The position numbers and the translations under genes were made by a program. A model generated the notes under the pieces. That model was not told the origin of the DNA. It saw only the letters and a program-made list of their open reading frames with translations, and ran no database searches. This document shows, piece after piece, positions 43,221 through 53,037 of a DNA stretch of 64,000 bases (positions are counted from its first letter, which is position 1; every line of letters begins with the position of its first letter). Origin of the DNA: a bacterium (GTDB lineage Bacteria; Campylobacterota; Campylobacteria; Campylobacterales; Sulfurimonadaceae); assembly GCA_018825665.1 (NCBI GenBank), contig JAHJEG010000015.1, positions 1 through 64,000 on the forward strand. Reading direction: 5' to 3'.

Positions 43221-43234
43221 TATAATTTAAGGAG
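43221..43234 (+). promoter_or_regulatory. TATAAT box and ribosome site before the GTG start at 43241
   Basis: TATAAT at 43221-43226 is followed by AAGGAG at 43229-43234, 6 nt before the GTG. The ribosome site supports the GTG start. The TATAAT is too close for a normal leader, so its promoter role is doubtful. Confidence 0.4.
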
Positions 43235-43240
43235 TCTGTT

Positions 43241-44572
43241 GTGGTTAAATATTTAAAATTGGGCTATGTATATGCTTTAAGCCTATCTGTTTTGGTTTTT
43301 TTTAGCGCTTGCGGTGATATGGAAAACACCGGTTCGAATGTAGTCGGAAATAATCTGATAAAGGCGACATTGCTTGAAGATGTAAATACTTCAACAATGC
43401 TGAGTGTAGTAAAAGCGAGTATAAATCCTGCTGCTACAAATGCTTTTGGGTACAAGGCGGTTAAGATTGATTACGAGACAACGAACCAGAGCGGAAACAG
43501 TATAACCGCTTCGGGCTTGTTGGTTATCCCAAGTGCTTCGGATGCCTATAAACAGTATTTGGCAACGCTGGGCAAGACATACTCAATATCTATGATATGT
43601 GATAATCACGGAACAATTTTTACAGAGGCTGAAGCCCCTACAAATGTTGAAGTCACAAACGGATTGCCTGACTATTCCATAGCCGTACTCATGACGGGTT
43701 ATGCCGGTTTTGCTGCTGTTTTACCCGATTATACGGGGTATGGAAGTTCAGATGCGCAAAATCATCCCTATATTTTAAAAGATGCTTCTGCCAAAGCATC
43801 TTTGGATATGATAAAAGCCAGTGTGCGCTATATGACTGACAATAATGTTTTGTTCAATGGACAGCTGTACGTATCGGGCTATTCAGAGGGCGGCTATACC
43901 GCGATGGCTCTGGCAAAAGAGATAGAAGAAAACCATGCTTCGGACTTTACGCTCAAAGGTGTTGCTCCGATGGCGGGGCCTCATAACGTGGAGGCTCTGG
44001 GTGATATTGAGATCGATGCAAACCGCACAATGCTGTATCCCGCATTTTTAGCATATTTGGCAGATTCTTATTCCCAGGCATACAGCGATATTGCCTTGAG
44101 TGACCTGGTAAACGAGACAAATACCACGATGTTTCATTCATTATTTGACGGTTCAAAAACAAACGTGGAGATCCATGCTGCTCTTGGACTTACTGTAAAC
44201 TACGGATTTGCCGCATATGATGCGAACGTATTGTTTAAAGACAGTTTTATAAGCGACTATTCCAATAATCTTAATAATTCATTTAGAGTGAGATTGAACG
44301 AAAACAACGTAAACAACTGGACTCCAAAAGCCAGAATGAACTTAATCCACTGTGCGGAGGATGAGATAATACCTTTTAGCATGTCTCAAGGCGCATATGA
44401 TAATTTTATTACTAACGGTGTAAGCAGTACAAATATTACTCTGACCTCTATACCGACCGCCGCACTGACACAGCAGCAGGATGCGTCGCATCCGTTTATA
44501 CACGCAAACTGCGGAAATGATGCCTATGGCGTAGCTGTTGGTTGGTTTGATTCTATAAGACAAGGAAACTAA
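43241..44572 (+). CDS. Lipase-like alpha/beta-hydrolase lipoprotein
   Basis: 443 aa from GTG 43241. The lipobox FFSAC gives Cys24 as anchor. The nucleophile elbow G-Y-S215-E-G (VSGYSEGGYT) and the strand-loop LPDYTGYGSSD fit secretory-lipase (LIP) type alpha/beta-hydrolases; candidate Asp and His lie in HCAEDEIIPF and DASHPFIH. The likely substrates are esters or lipids at the cell surface. It is followed one base later by a FadL-type porin, which would import released fatty acids or other hydrophobic products. Confidence 0.78.
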   Translation: MVKYLKLGYVYALSLSVLVFFSACGDMENTGSNVVGNNLIKATLLEDVNTSTMLSVVKASINPAATNAFGYKAVKIDYETTNQSGNSITASGLLVIPSASDAYKQYLATLGKTYSISMICDNHGTIFTEAEAPTNVEVTNGLPDYSIAVLMTGYAGFAAVLPDYTGYGSSDAQNHPYILKDASAKASLDMIKASVRYMTDNNVLFNGQLYVSGYSEGGYTAMALAKEIEENHASDFTLKGVAPMAGPHNVEALGDIEIDANRTMLYPAFLAYLADSYSQAYSDIALSDLVNETNTTMFHSLFDGSKTNVEIHAALGLTVNYGFAAYDANVLFKDSFISDYSNNLNNSFRVRLNENNVNNWTPKARMNLIHCAEDEIIPFSMSQGAYDNFITNGVSSTNITLTSIPTAALTQQQDASHPFIHANCGNDAYGVAVGWFDSIRQGN

Positions 44573-44573
44573 T

Positions 44574-45779
44574 ATGAAAAAAATACTTTTAAGAACATCG
44601 GCAGCTGTTATATTCTCAAGCGGTATTGTTTTTGCAGGCGGCTATAAGATTCCGGAAACATCTCTCAACTCTTTGGCTCTGAGTGCGGCGAATGTGGCAT
44701 ATTCCCAAGGTTCTGATGCAGCGTATTACAATCCTGCAAATATGGCGTTTATGCAAGATGAAAACAGCTTAAATGCGAACATTATGTATATAGGGATCGA
44801 ACCTACACATTTTAAAGGTTCAGGAAGTATGGCAGGTGTAGAGATCGATGCTGAAGCTGAAGCCTTTATCGTTCCCTCTATACATTACGTCTCAAATGAA
44901 ATAAGCGGAATGCGATTTGGACTAAGTATTGTTTCACCCGGAGGTCTGACAAAAAGATGGACGGATTCTCCGGCGGTCGACAAGGCTGAACAGTTTACGC
45001 TTCAGGTGATAGAGGTTAATCCCACAGTAGCCATAAAACTCAACGATGAGGTTTCGGTAGCCCTTGGACTAAGAGCTCTTCACTCTTCAGGTATTGTAAA
45101 AAGTACATCCACCGCATCTCGTGACTTAGAGGGGGAGAGTTATGATTTTGGCTATAATGTCGCCTTGTCCTATAAGCCGACATCAGATATACATATGGCT
45201 CTTACGTACAGATCGAATGTAGACTTAAGCGTGGAAGGAAATGCCAAGCTGTATGTAAGCGGGACCAAGGTGTATGACGGCGGAGCCAGTGTCTCTGTTC
45301 CTCTTCCCGGATTACTTAATCTAGCCCTTGCATACACATTGCCAAGTAAGACTACGGTTGAATTTGTATATGAGAGAAATTTTTGGTCTTCATATAAAGA
45401 ACTGGATTTTGATTATGTAAGTACCATTCCGCTTGCCATACAACCGTATTTTGATGATCCTATAGCAAAAAACTGGAAAGATTCGAATTCATATCGTTTA
45501 GGCGTGACACAGAATATGGATGCGCTAACGCTTATGGCGGGGATTGTTTATGACGAAACACCTGTGCCTGAGCAATCCGCAAGTTTTGAACTGCCTGACT
45601 CTAACTCGCTTGCTGTGTCTTTTGGCGGGCGTTATCAAATAAATGAAAAGCTTGACGCCGGTCTGGCGGCTCTATACTCTGTAAAAGAAGATCGCAGCAT
45701 TGCGAATGATGATTTAAGCGGAGAATTTTCAAACGGCAAGATATTTTTGGTATCAGCAGGTATTGAATATAAATTTTAA
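44574..45779 (+). CDS. FadL-family outer-membrane transporter of hydrophobic compounds
   Basis: 401 aa with a signal peptide (about 1-21, ending VFAG). GGYKIPETSLNSLALSAANVAYSQGSDAAYYNPANM is the FadL-type hatch start (described here in two parts: GGYKIPETSLNSLAL, then DAAYYNPANM), and the sequence continues as a beta-barrel ending in VSAGIEYKF. FadL proteins move fatty acids or hydrocarbons across the outer membrane. Operon with the lipase-like gene; an AAGGGG site for the next gene overlaps its stop. Confidence 0.88.
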   Translation: MKKILLRTSAAVIFSSGIVFAGGYKIPETSLNSLALSAANVAYSQGSDAAYYNPANMAFMQDENSLNANIMYIGIEPTHFKGSGSMAGVEIDAEAEAFIVPSIHYVSNEISGMRFGLSIVSPGGLTKRWTDSPAVDKAEQFTLQVIEVNPTVAIKLNDEVSVALGLRALHSSGIVKSTSTASRDLEGESYDFGYNVALSYKPTSDIHMALTYRSNVDLSVEGNAKLYVSGTKVYDGGASVSVPLPGLLNLALAYTLPSKTTVEFVYERNFWSSYKELDFDYVSTIPLAIQPYFDDPIAKNWKDSNSYRLGVTQNMDALTLMAGIVYDETPVPEQSASFELPDSNSLAVSFGGRYQINEKLDAGLAALYSVKEDRSIANDDLSGEFSNGKIFLVSAGIEYKF

Positions 45780-45787
45780 GGGGACTT

Positions 45788-47524
45788 TTGAAAACATTAG
45801 TTGATTTTTTACAAACAAAAGAGATTGAAAAATCTCAAATATTTATACATTTGAAATGTGGTACTACTGAGGCTTTTATGCTTCAGTATTTAGCGAAGAA
45901 ATATATGCAGGGTCAGGACGATGTGGTTGTGCTTGATCTTTTGCAGGACCTGTATACGGACGAAGACTATAAATATCTGGACTATTTAAAAGAACTGAAA
46001 AGTCTTTTGGAACTTGGCTGGCTGCATCAGCAAAGTTTTACTCCCATAAAGATTTCAGAGCTTACTCCGCTAGAACTTCTCAATACTGCCGTGGGTCTTT
46101 CCCCCTCATTCTTAAAGCTTTTACAAGAGGGAACCTTGGAAGTGGACCTGCCTGATATTAAACCATATGCGGACCATCTGGAATACCTTCAAGACCAGTT
46201 TTTTAGAATAGAACTTTATCAGAAGATGAGTATCATTCGTCAAAACACGCATGAGCACTCTTTGGGAATCGACAGAATTCAGAATAAACTTCAGCTGCTT
46301 GAAAAAAGGATAGAAGAGCGTATTGCGCAAACTTCAGAGAGCCTTGTCCTGGATAAGTTCTTTAAACAGAAAAAGATGAAGGACAAAGAGCAGGTGATAT
46401 TTATAGCCCTCCTTAGAGAAGAGTACAGTGCTACAGATGCCTCTTTGCGTGAGATGAATACGCTTATCGACCTGATTTCCCTTGATGAATATGAGAGAAT
46501 AAAAAATCGTTCGCTTTTGGAAGACGGTTCAAACCTTATCGGTGAAGGGATTATTGACTACGAGGAGATGTTAAATCCTTTTGGCGGTATTTCTCGTGCT
46601 TTTTATATCGTGGATGAGGTTCTTCAAAGTATCATCCATCCGCAAAAAAATAAAAAAGTGCGCCGTTTAAAACTCAATGCCCTGATGGATGAACAGGATA
46701 TATTTGAACTTATCGAGCCTGAGACATCTTTGGAAGATGTCGTTTTAAATGCAAAAACACAAGAAACACTTGAAAATCTGATGCGTCAAGTCGACAAGGA
46801 AGTTATCAGCCGTCTCGTAGAGTGGGGTATCAAAGATAAAAAAAGCGGGATTGATGCCAGAATTATTTTTTATGGAGCAGCCGGAACAGGCAAGACTATG
46901 ACGGCGTACTCTCTTGCCAAGTCTCTCAAGCGTCAGGTCTTGGCATTTGACTGTTCAAAAATTTTATCCATGTATGTGGGTGAGAGTGAAAAAAATGTTC
47001 GCAAGATATTTGATACTTTTTATGATTTAAGCAACAAGACAAAGTCAGAACCTATCTTGCTTTTAAATGAAGCAGACCAGTTTTTAAGTTCACGTTCGAG
47101 TGGTATAAGTTCAAGTGCAGATCAGATGCATAACCAGATGCAAAATATCTTTTTGGAGCAGATAGAAAATTTCAAGGGAATGCTGATTGCTACGACAAAC
47201 TTATTGGAAAACATAGACAAAGCATTCTCAAGAAGATTCAACTACAAGATAGAATTTAAAAAACCTGATGAAGCCCAAAGGGCAAAACTTTGGGAGATGA
47301 TGTTGCCAGAAGGCGCACCGTATGAAAAAGATATGGATATAGCCAAGCTGGCCAAATACTCACTGACGGGCGGACAAATCAATCTAATCATAAAGAATAC
47401 AGCCTATAAAGTAGCCGTACGCGATACGCCTGTTTTTTCAATAAAAGATTTTTTAGAAGAGATAGACAGAGAAAAAGATGCAAATTTTGACAGTGAAAAA
47501 TCAATGGGTTTTTTAAGCAAATAA
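45788..47524 (+). CDS. AAA-family ATPase with long N-terminal region
   Basis: 578 aa from TTG 45788, with AAGGGG 4 nt upstream. The AAA module is in the C-terminal third: Walker A GAAGTGKT (about 362-369), Walker B ILLLNEADQF, an arginine-finger-like RRFNYKIEF. The N-terminal 330 residues are helical and match no family I recognise. Similar proteins are often annotated simply as ATP-binding protein or cell-division ATPase. It lies 9 nt after the FadL gene and is closed by an imperfect inverted pair of the dispersed motif. Confidence 0.8.
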   Translation: MKTLVDFLQTKEIEKSQIFIHLKCGTTEAFMLQYLAKKYMQGQDDVVVLDLLQDLYTDEDYKYLDYLKELKSLLELGWLHQQSFTPIKISELTPLELLNTAVGLSPSFLKLLQEGTLEVDLPDIKPYADHLEYLQDQFFRIELYQKMSIIRQNTHEHSLGIDRIQNKLQLLEKRIEERIAQTSESLVLDKFFKQKKMKDKEQVIFIALLREEYSATDASLREMNTLIDLISLDEYERIKNRSLLEDGSNLIGEGIIDYEEMLNPFGGISRAFYIVDEVLQSIIHPQKNKKVRRLKLNALMDEQDIFELIEPETSLEDVVLNAKTQETLENLMRQVDKEVISRLVEWGIKDKKSGIDARIIFYGAAGTGKTMTAYSLAKSLKRQVLAFDCSKILSMYVGESEKNVRKIFDTFYDLSNKTKSEPILLLNEADQFLSSRSSGISSSADQMHNQMQNIFLEQIENFKGMLIATTNLLENIDKAFSRRFNYKIEFKKPDEAQRAKLWEMMLPEGAPYEKDMDIAKLAKYSLTGGQINLIIKNTAYKVAVRDTPVFSIKDFLEEIDREKDANFDSEKSMGFLSK

Positions 47525-47532
47525 ATAATGTA

Positions 47533-47559
47533 CGGCATGTGGAATATCTTCACATGTCG
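47533..47559. terminator. Imperfect inverted pair of the TCCACATGCC motif (copy 19 plus a degenerate copy)
   Basis: CGGCATGTG (47533-47541) pairs with CACATGTCG (47551-47559) with one G-U pair, 9 nt past the AAA ATPase stop. The perfect 9-mer is 47534-47542; the second arm, TTCACATGTC, is a degraded copy. It separates the upstream operon from the nuo leader. Confidence 0.6.
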
Positions 47560-47816
47560 CAGTAACCCGTATTACAATTCTACACACTCTTTCATATACA
47601 AAAAAATCAGTGTTCCTTTTAGTGACATGTCTTTGCACTTAATTTTCCCAACTCTTTTATTTAATACTCTTTTTGTTATAGTGCAAGTAACTGTTTTTTC
47701 AAATATATTTATATAAGGCAATGGGCTAAAAACCATTGTTTTAAGTATTTGAAAACAAAATATTACTTGAGGCTGTATTTTTAAGGGTATGGTTTTAAAA
47801 AATAAAGGTAGGTTAT
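47560..47816 (+). other. Leader region of the nuo operon
   Basis: AT-rich, 257 bp, no convincing gene; a 62-codon open frame across it (47528-47716) lacks a ribosome site and a protein-like composition. A weak hairpin (CAATGG 47719-47724 with CCATTG 47733-47738, then TTTT) may attenuate or terminate. The nuo promoter should lie here, but no single -10 stands out. GGTAGG precedes the nuoA ATG. Confidence 0.5.
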
Positions 47817-48206
47817 ATGGAGCACATCGCTACTGCAAATCCGTATTTTGGGGTATTTGTACTTTTCGTTATAACATTTGGTGCGTTTATAGGGACAACT
47901 ATAATCGCTCGTCTGGCAAGCCGCGCATTAGCTGCTAAAGATTCTGAGAAGATTAAACTTTCAGTCTATGAGTGTGGACCGGAGATAACAAAACAGCCAA
48001 ATAGAGTGTCACCGCAGTTTTACCTGTTTGCACTTTTATTTTTGCTGTTTGATGTTGAAATCGTTTTCATGTTTCCATGGGCGGTTGATTTCAAACTTCT
48101 CGGCTGGTTCGGTTTTGCTGAGATGCTGATGTTTATATTGTTACTGACAATTGGTTTTGTATATGCATGGAAAAAAGGAGCGCTTGAATGGCACAACATA
48201 AAATAA
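47817..48206 (+). CDS. nuoA: Complex I subunit A
   Basis: 129 aa with three membrane helices (about 12-35, 60-85, 95-118) and the NuoA signature SVYECGPE and [15 protein letters not shown]. It is a membrane-arm subunit next to the quinone site. First gene of the nuo operon, overlapping nuoB by 19 bases. Confidence 0.97.
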   Translation: MEHIATANPYFGVFVLFVITFGAFIGTTIIARLASRALAAKDSEKIKLSVYECGPEITKQPNRVSPQFYLFALLFLLFDVEIVFMFPWAVDFKLLGWFGFAEMLMFILLLTIGFVYAWKKGALEWHNIK

Positions 48207-48697
48207 ATTATACGCAAGATGGCGGTTTACCTGTAGCACTTACAAGTATTGATAAAATAGTAAACTGGGGTCGTTCAAATTCACTTTGGGCACTTACCTA
48301 CGGCTTGGCCTGTTGTGGTATTGAGATGATGGCATCGGGTGCATCCAGATTTGACTTTGACCGTTACGGGACTATTTTTCGTGCGTCTCCTCGTCAGGCT
48401 GATGTTATGATAGTTGCAGGAACACTAACCAAGAAGCATGCTGAGTTTATTAAAAGACTGTATGACCAGATGACTGAGCCTAGATGGGTTATCTCAATGG
48501 GTTCATGTGCAAACACGGGAGGTATGTTCAATACCTATGCAACTGTTCAGGGAGCGGATAGAATAATCCCTGTTGATTTGTATCTTCCGGGTTGTGCACC
48601 TCGTCCTGAAACACTTCAGTACGGTGTTATGTTATTACAGAAAAAAATCCGTGAAAATAAAGCGGGTAATGCACAAAGACCAAAAAGGCTAATGTAA
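48188..48697 (+). CDS. nuoB: Complex I subunit B
   Basis: 169 aa. It carries the N2 [4Fe-4S] ligands: the tandem Cys in [10 protein letters not shown], then GSCANTGG and LPGCAPRPE. It transfers electrons to quinone at the junction with NuoD and NuoH. Its stop overlaps the nuoC ATG by one base. Confidence 0.97.
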   Translation: MAQHKINYTQDGGLPVALTSIDKIVNWGRSNSLWALTYGLACCGIEMMASGASRFDFDRYGTIFRASPRQADVMIVAGTLTKKHAEFIKRLYDQMTEPRWVISMGSCANTGGMFNTYATVQGADRIIPVDLYLPGCAPRPETLQYGVMLLQKKIRENKAGNAQRPKRLM

Positions 48698-49503
48698 TGA
48701 GAGCTTATGTACCTAAAGACGATGTTCAGGCAAAAGCGTATTATACTGACAGATATTATGTTGCGCCGCAAGTACCAAAAAGTGATGTTTCGACTGATGA
48801 AGTTTTTTCAGCGGACCTGGAAGCTATAAAAGCTAAATTCGAAGTCATCGACTCATTTATTCAAATGGGACAAATGGTTGTGTATATCAATGCCAAAGAT
48901 AATTACGGTGTGCTTGAGTTAATGAGAGATGAACTTAAATACACGCAGCTTTCAGAGATGAGCGCTATTGACTGGCTGGCAAAAGAAAATAAATTTGAAA
49001 TTTTTTATCAGATGTTAAGCATGCATAAACGCAAGCGCATCCGTATTAAAATGTTTATAGAAAATGGTCAGGCTGTCAATTCTGTAGAAAAACTTTTCCG
49101 TTCGGCTGACTGGTCTGAACGCGAAATGTTTGATATGTTCGGCATAGAAGCGAACAACCATCCGTTTATGAAAAGAATTCTTATGCCTTACGACTGGCAG
49201 GGATTCCCTCTTTTAAAAACGTATCCTTTAGAGGGAGATGAATTTGCCGCATGGTATGAAGTGGACAAGATCTACGGAAAAGAGGCGAGAGATATTATCG
49301 GACCGGAACTTCGTGATACTTCCAGAGTAGACAGATACGATTCAGAGAGATTTGCCCGTTTAGGACATGAAGTGCCTAAGGGAACAAAAATCACAGGAAA
49401 TGAGCCAAAAACTGAGCAAAGCTACCAAGAAGAGGGTGGTGTTTTCTTGATTAAAAAATTCGATAAAGAGTCATCAGTTGTTGTTGATGATCCTCAAAGA
49501 TAG
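48697..49503 (+). CDS. nuoC: Complex I subunit C
   Basis: 268 aa. The family core [19 protein letters not shown] and [12 protein letters not shown] is present. The N-terminus is extended by about 50 residues and the C-terminus by about 40 compared with typical NuoC. Separate from NuoD (no CD fusion). Confidence 0.95.
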   Translation: MRAYVPKDDVQAKAYYTDRYYVAPQVPKSDVSTDEVFSADLEAIKAKFEVIDSFIQMGQMVVYINAKDNYGVLELMRDELKYTQLSEMSAIDWLAKENKFEIFYQMLSMHKRKRIRIKMFIENGQAVNSVEKLFRSADWSEREMFDMFGIEANNHPFMKRILMPYDWQGFPLLKTYPLEGDEFAAWYEVDKIYGKEARDIIGPELRDTSRVDRYDSERFARLGHEVPKGTKITGNEPKTEQSYQEEGGVFLIKKFDKESSVVVDDPQR

Positions 49504-49514
49504 GTGGTAGAAAT

Positions 49515-50756
49515 ATGGCACAGGTAACAAATAGGTTAACACCGTTTTTTGAAAATATTACATTTGACAGAGTGGATAATGAGCTTATATTAAACTTTGG
49601 TCCTCAGCACCCTTCGGCGCACGGACAGCTTCGTCTAATGCTTCACCTTCAGCAAGAGCAGATAACAAAGGCTCATCCGGATATCGGATATCTTCACCGC
49701 GGTATGGAGAAGATGGCTGAGAATATGATATATAACGAGTTTATGCCGACAACTGACCGTATGGACTATATCGCTTCATCATCAAACAATTACGGTTTTG
49801 CATTGGCAGTTGAAAAACTTATCGATGTAGAAGTACCTCGTCGTGCAAAAGTTATCCGTATGATGCTTTTAGAGATAAACCGTTTGATGTCCCACCTTTT
49901 CTGGTTGGCTACGACGGCTCTTGACATTGGTGCTATGACGGTATTCCTTTTTGCTTTCCGCGAAAGAGAATATTTGATGGATATCATTGAGGGCTATTGT
50001 GGGGCCAGACTTACACATGCCGCGATTCGTATCGGCGGCGTGCCATTGGATCTGCAAGACGGCTTTATAGCGCAGTTGAAAGATTTCCTGGATAAACTGC
50101 CTCAAAATATTAAAGATTATGAAGACCTGCTTGATACAAACCGTGTATGGCTGATGAGAATGGAAGAGGTTGGAACGATTTCAACTGAGCTTGCACTTTC
50201 ATGGGGTTGTACAGGTCCAATGCTTCGTGCATCGGGTGTAGCATGGGATATTCGCAAAGAAGAGCCTTATGAACTTTATGATGAAGTAGAGTTTAATGTA
50301 CCTTATTCTGATAAGGGTGACAACTTTGCACGCTATCGTATATACATGGAAGAGATGAGAGAATCTGCAAAAATTCTTTATCAGACAATAGATATGTATG
50401 AAGAGACGGTTAAAAATAATCAGACGGAATTAATGGCGCATGCACCGAAATATATCTCAGCTCCAAAGCTTGATATCATGACGCAAAACTATTCTTTGAT
50501 GCAGCACTTTGTACTCGTTACTCAGGGAATGCGACCTCCTGTTGGAGAAGTTTATGTGGCTACTGAATCACCAAAAGGTGAGTTGGGCTTCTTTATAAAT
50601 TCTCAGGGTGGACCATATCCGTACAGACTTAAGCTTCGTGCTCCGTCGTTTTGGCATACGGGGATTTTGACTGATCTTCTGCCTGGTCACTATATTCCGG
50701 ATGTTGTTTCAATTATCGGTACTACAAACATTGTATTTGGTGAGGTTGATAGATAA
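49515..50756 (+). CDS. nuoD: Complex I subunit D (49 kDa)
   Basis: 413 aa. Quinone-site subunit with [39 protein letters not shown] and the C-terminal DIVFGEVDR-like end (NIVFGEVDR). The fold derives from hydrogenase large subunits. Overlaps the next gene by one base. Confidence 0.97.
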   Translation: MAQVTNRLTPFFENITFDRVDNELILNFGPQHPSAHGQLRLMLHLQQEQITKAHPDIGYLHRGMEKMAENMIYNEFMPTTDRMDYIASSSNNYGFALAVEKLIDVEVPRRAKVIRMMLLEINRLMSHLFWLATTALDIGAMTVFLFAFREREYLMDIIEGYCGARLTHAAIRIGGVPLDLQDGFIAQLKDFLDKLPQNIKDYEDLLDTNRVWLMRMEEVGTISTELALSWGCTGPMLRASGVAWDIRKEEPYELYDEVEFNVPYSDKGDNFARYRIYMEEMRESAKILYQTIDMYEETVKNNQTELMAHAPKYISAPKLDIMTQNYSLMQHFVLVTQGMRPPVGEVYVATESPKGELGFFINSQGGPYPYRLKLRAPSFWHTGILTDLLPGHYIPDVVSIIGTTNIVFGEVDR

Positions 50757-50977
50757 TGAAAAGATATGATTTAAGACATTTGAAAAATGAATTTGAGCCT
50801 AGAATGAAAGATATTTTAGCTTCTCATAAAGCTGGCGAAGTGGCAATCTTTTTATTTGAAATTGGTGATTTTTCACCGGTTCAAAGATCGGCTGATCTAG
50901 TAAAAGAGTGTGGATATGAGTTAATGAACTCTTTAAAGTTTAACGAAGTCGATTGGACTGTCGTTTGCAAAAAATAG
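50756..50977 (+). CDS. Small protein in the nuoE position
   Basis: 73 aa. It occupies the place of nuoE but is less than half the normal length and lacks the four-Cys N1a [2Fe-2S] site; only two Cys are present (KECGYE, VVCKK). Equivalent short proteins stand at this position in Campylobacter and Wolinella complex I operons, which do not use NADH in the usual way. Probably a structural partner of the following FAD protein. Confidence 0.8.
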   Translation: MKRYDLRHLKNEFEPRMKDILASHKAGEVAIFLFEIGDFSPVQRSADLVKECGYELMNSLKFNEVDWTVVCKK

Positions 50978-50992
50978 TGATAGGATTGAATC

Positions 50993-53026
50993 GTGAGTAA
51001 AGTCTATTTTTCTACTTGGAATGGGGAGCTGATCAATAATGTCGGCAAACCCGAAGAAGAGTGGGAAGAATCAGCATATAACCTACCGGCACAATATGAT
51101 GATCACCGTGATTCCAAAGCCTTTATAGGCTGGGACGGTGTTTCATTGTTTAATGCAGATGTTGATGTAATCCGTTTAGCTATGGAATATGCTGCACAAT
51201 ATCAAGAGTACTCTGAGGCATGTGGAAGATGTGCACCCGGTCGTTGGGGTGGACGAATTTTATATGACCAACTAGATAAGATAGCTCGCGGTGAAGGTAA
51301 TGTGCAAGATTTGGATCACTTGAAAGAGATTGGCAAAAGTATGCAAGTTACTTCAAAATGTGAAATCGGCAAAACCGTTCCCAATCCTATATTGGATTTG
51401 ATGACACATTTCGAAGATGAGTTTATGGCTTGCATCAATGAGCAAAAACCATCAAAGCACTATAATGATTCTATCGGATATATTGCAAAGATTACGGCTC
51501 CATGTACGGATGCGTGTCCTGCACATGTAGATATACCGGGCTATATAGAGGGCGTAAGAGATTTAAGATTTGATGATTCACTTGAAGCTACCCGTCAGAC
51601 TATGCCTCTGGCACATGTTTGCGGACGCGTTTGTCCTCACCCGTGTGAAGATGCATGCCGCCGTACAAACCTGGATGAACCTATTTCAATTATGGCGCTC
51701 AAGCGTCTTGGTGCAGACTGGGAAACCGATCATGGTTTTGACTTTTTTCATCCAATGGAGAAAAAACCTGATACAGGCAAAAAAGTAGCTATAGTCGGAG
51801 CTGGTCCTGCGGGTCTGACTACGGCATACTATTTGGCAGCCGATGGTGTCGCTGTGGATGTTTATGAAGAATTGCCTGTTCTTGGAGGGGAAGTAACCGT
51901 CGGTGTACCTGAATATCGTATGCCGTGGGATAAATATCTCCAGGATATTGAGTGTGTCAGAGATATGGGTGTAAACTTCATAATGAATCATAAAGTATCT
52001 GCTGATGATATGAGAAGATTTGAAAAAGAGTACGATGCTACGATGATCGCATCTGGGACCAGAATCTCCAAAAAAGTATATTGTGACAATGAAGACCCTT
52101 CAATCACAGGTTACTGGGGTGCTATTGATTTTCTTGACCGTGTAAATCTTTATGAAAAATTTGACATTAAGCTTACAGAAGCTCAAAAAAAAGAGTATGC
52201 GATAGACGCCGATTATGTTGATTTGACCGGAAAAACAGTTGCATGTGTAGGGGGTGGATTTACCTCTATGGACGTTGTTCGCTGCTCTATCCGTGCGGGT
52301 GCCAAAAAAGTGGTTATGATCTATCGCCGTGATGAAAAAACTATCATACGCAATACTACCTATGAAGAGTATCATGAAGCGGTGGAAGAGGGCGTAGAAT
52401 TTTATTTTCACTCTGCCGTTGCCGAGATGAAAGATGAAGAGGGTGTGCTTAAGTCACTGATTATAGACAAGTTTGAGCTTGTTCCGGACCCAGACGGCGG
52501 ACGCCCGCAGTTAGTAAAAATTGAGGGTGAGTCTTATGAGATGGAAGTGGATTATTTAATTCCTGCAGTATCTCAAAGTGCAGATCTGAAATTTTTGCCA
52601 GAAGAGTGGGAGATAGAGAAAACCTCCTGGGCGACTATAAAGACAAACGGCAAAGACTATATGACATCACGCAATGGTATTTTTGCTTCAGGTGACTGTG
52701 AATACGGACCGATGACAATCGTAAATGCAGTTGGACAGGCAAAACGCGGTGCCTCTGTTATGAGCAGATATGTTCAGACCGGGGAAATCACCCTAACTGA
52801 TGATGAGATTATGGAAGACCATCTTCGTAAACTTCGCGTTTATGATAAGAAAGAAAAAGTAACAGGATGGTTGCCTGGATTGCCAAGACAGCACAGTATG
52901 GTTCTTGAAGCTGATGAGCGTAAATATAACAACAAAGAAGTAAACCTGGGCTTTACACAGGAAGAAGCTTTAAGTGAAGCTGAGCGTTGTATGCGTTGTT
53001 ACTATATTGCAATGATAGCTACATAG
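50993..53026 (+). CDS. NuoF C-terminal-like domain fused to GltD-like FAD oxidoreductase
   Basis: 677 aa from GTG 50993. Residues about 70-145 resemble the C-terminal iron-sulfur domain of NuoF (C77-G-R-C80-A-P-G83 and C123), but the third cluster Cys is replaced by Gly83, and the FMN/NADH-binding part of NuoF is absent. From about 165 on it is GltD-like: cysteines 171, 175, 210, 214, 218 and 222 for two [4Fe-4S] clusters, FAD site GAGPAG (269-274), a second dinucleotide motif VACVGGGFTSMD, and FASGDCEYGP. It probably replaces NuoF as the electron entry of complex I; the donor (NAD(P)H, ferredoxin or flavodoxin) cannot be read from sequence. Confidence 0.88.
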   Translation: MSKVYFSTWNGELINNVGKPEEEWEESAYNLPAQYDDHRDSKAFIGWDGVSLFNADVDVIRLAMEYAAQYQEYSEACGRCAPGRWGGRILYDQLDKIARGEGNVQDLDHLKEIGKSMQVTSKCEIGKTVPNPILDLMTHFEDEFMACINEQKPSKHYNDSIGYIAKITAPCTDACPAHVDIPGYIEGVRDLRFDDSLEATRQTMPLAHVCGRVCPHPCEDACRRTNLDEPISIMALKRLGADWETDHGFDFFHPMEKKPDTGKKVAIVGAGPAGLTTAYYLAADGVAVDVYEELPVLGGEVTVGVPEYRMPWDKYLQDIECVRDMGVNFIMNHKVSADDMRRFEKEYDATMIASGTRISKKVYCDNEDPSITGYWGAIDFLDRVNLYEKFDIKLTEAQKKEYAIDADYVDLTGKTVACVGGGFTSMDVVRCSIRAGAKKVVMIYRRDEKTIIRNTTYEEYHEAVEEGVEFYFHSAVAEMKDEEGVLKSLIIDKFELVPDPDGGRPQLVKIEGESYEMEVDYLIPAVSQSADLKFLPEEWEIEKTSWATIKTNGKDYMTSRNGIFASGDCEYGPMTIVNAVGQAKRGASVMSRYVQTGEITLTDDEIMEDHLRKLRVYDKKEKVTGWLPGLPRQHSMVLEADERKYNNKEVNLGFTQEEALSEAERCMRCYYIAMIAT

Positions 53027-53037
53027 GAGGTATGAAT

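Noticed and set aside
47528-47716. 62-codon open frame in the nuo leader
   Set aside because: No ribosome site, it overlaps the motif hairpin, and its composition does not look like a protein.
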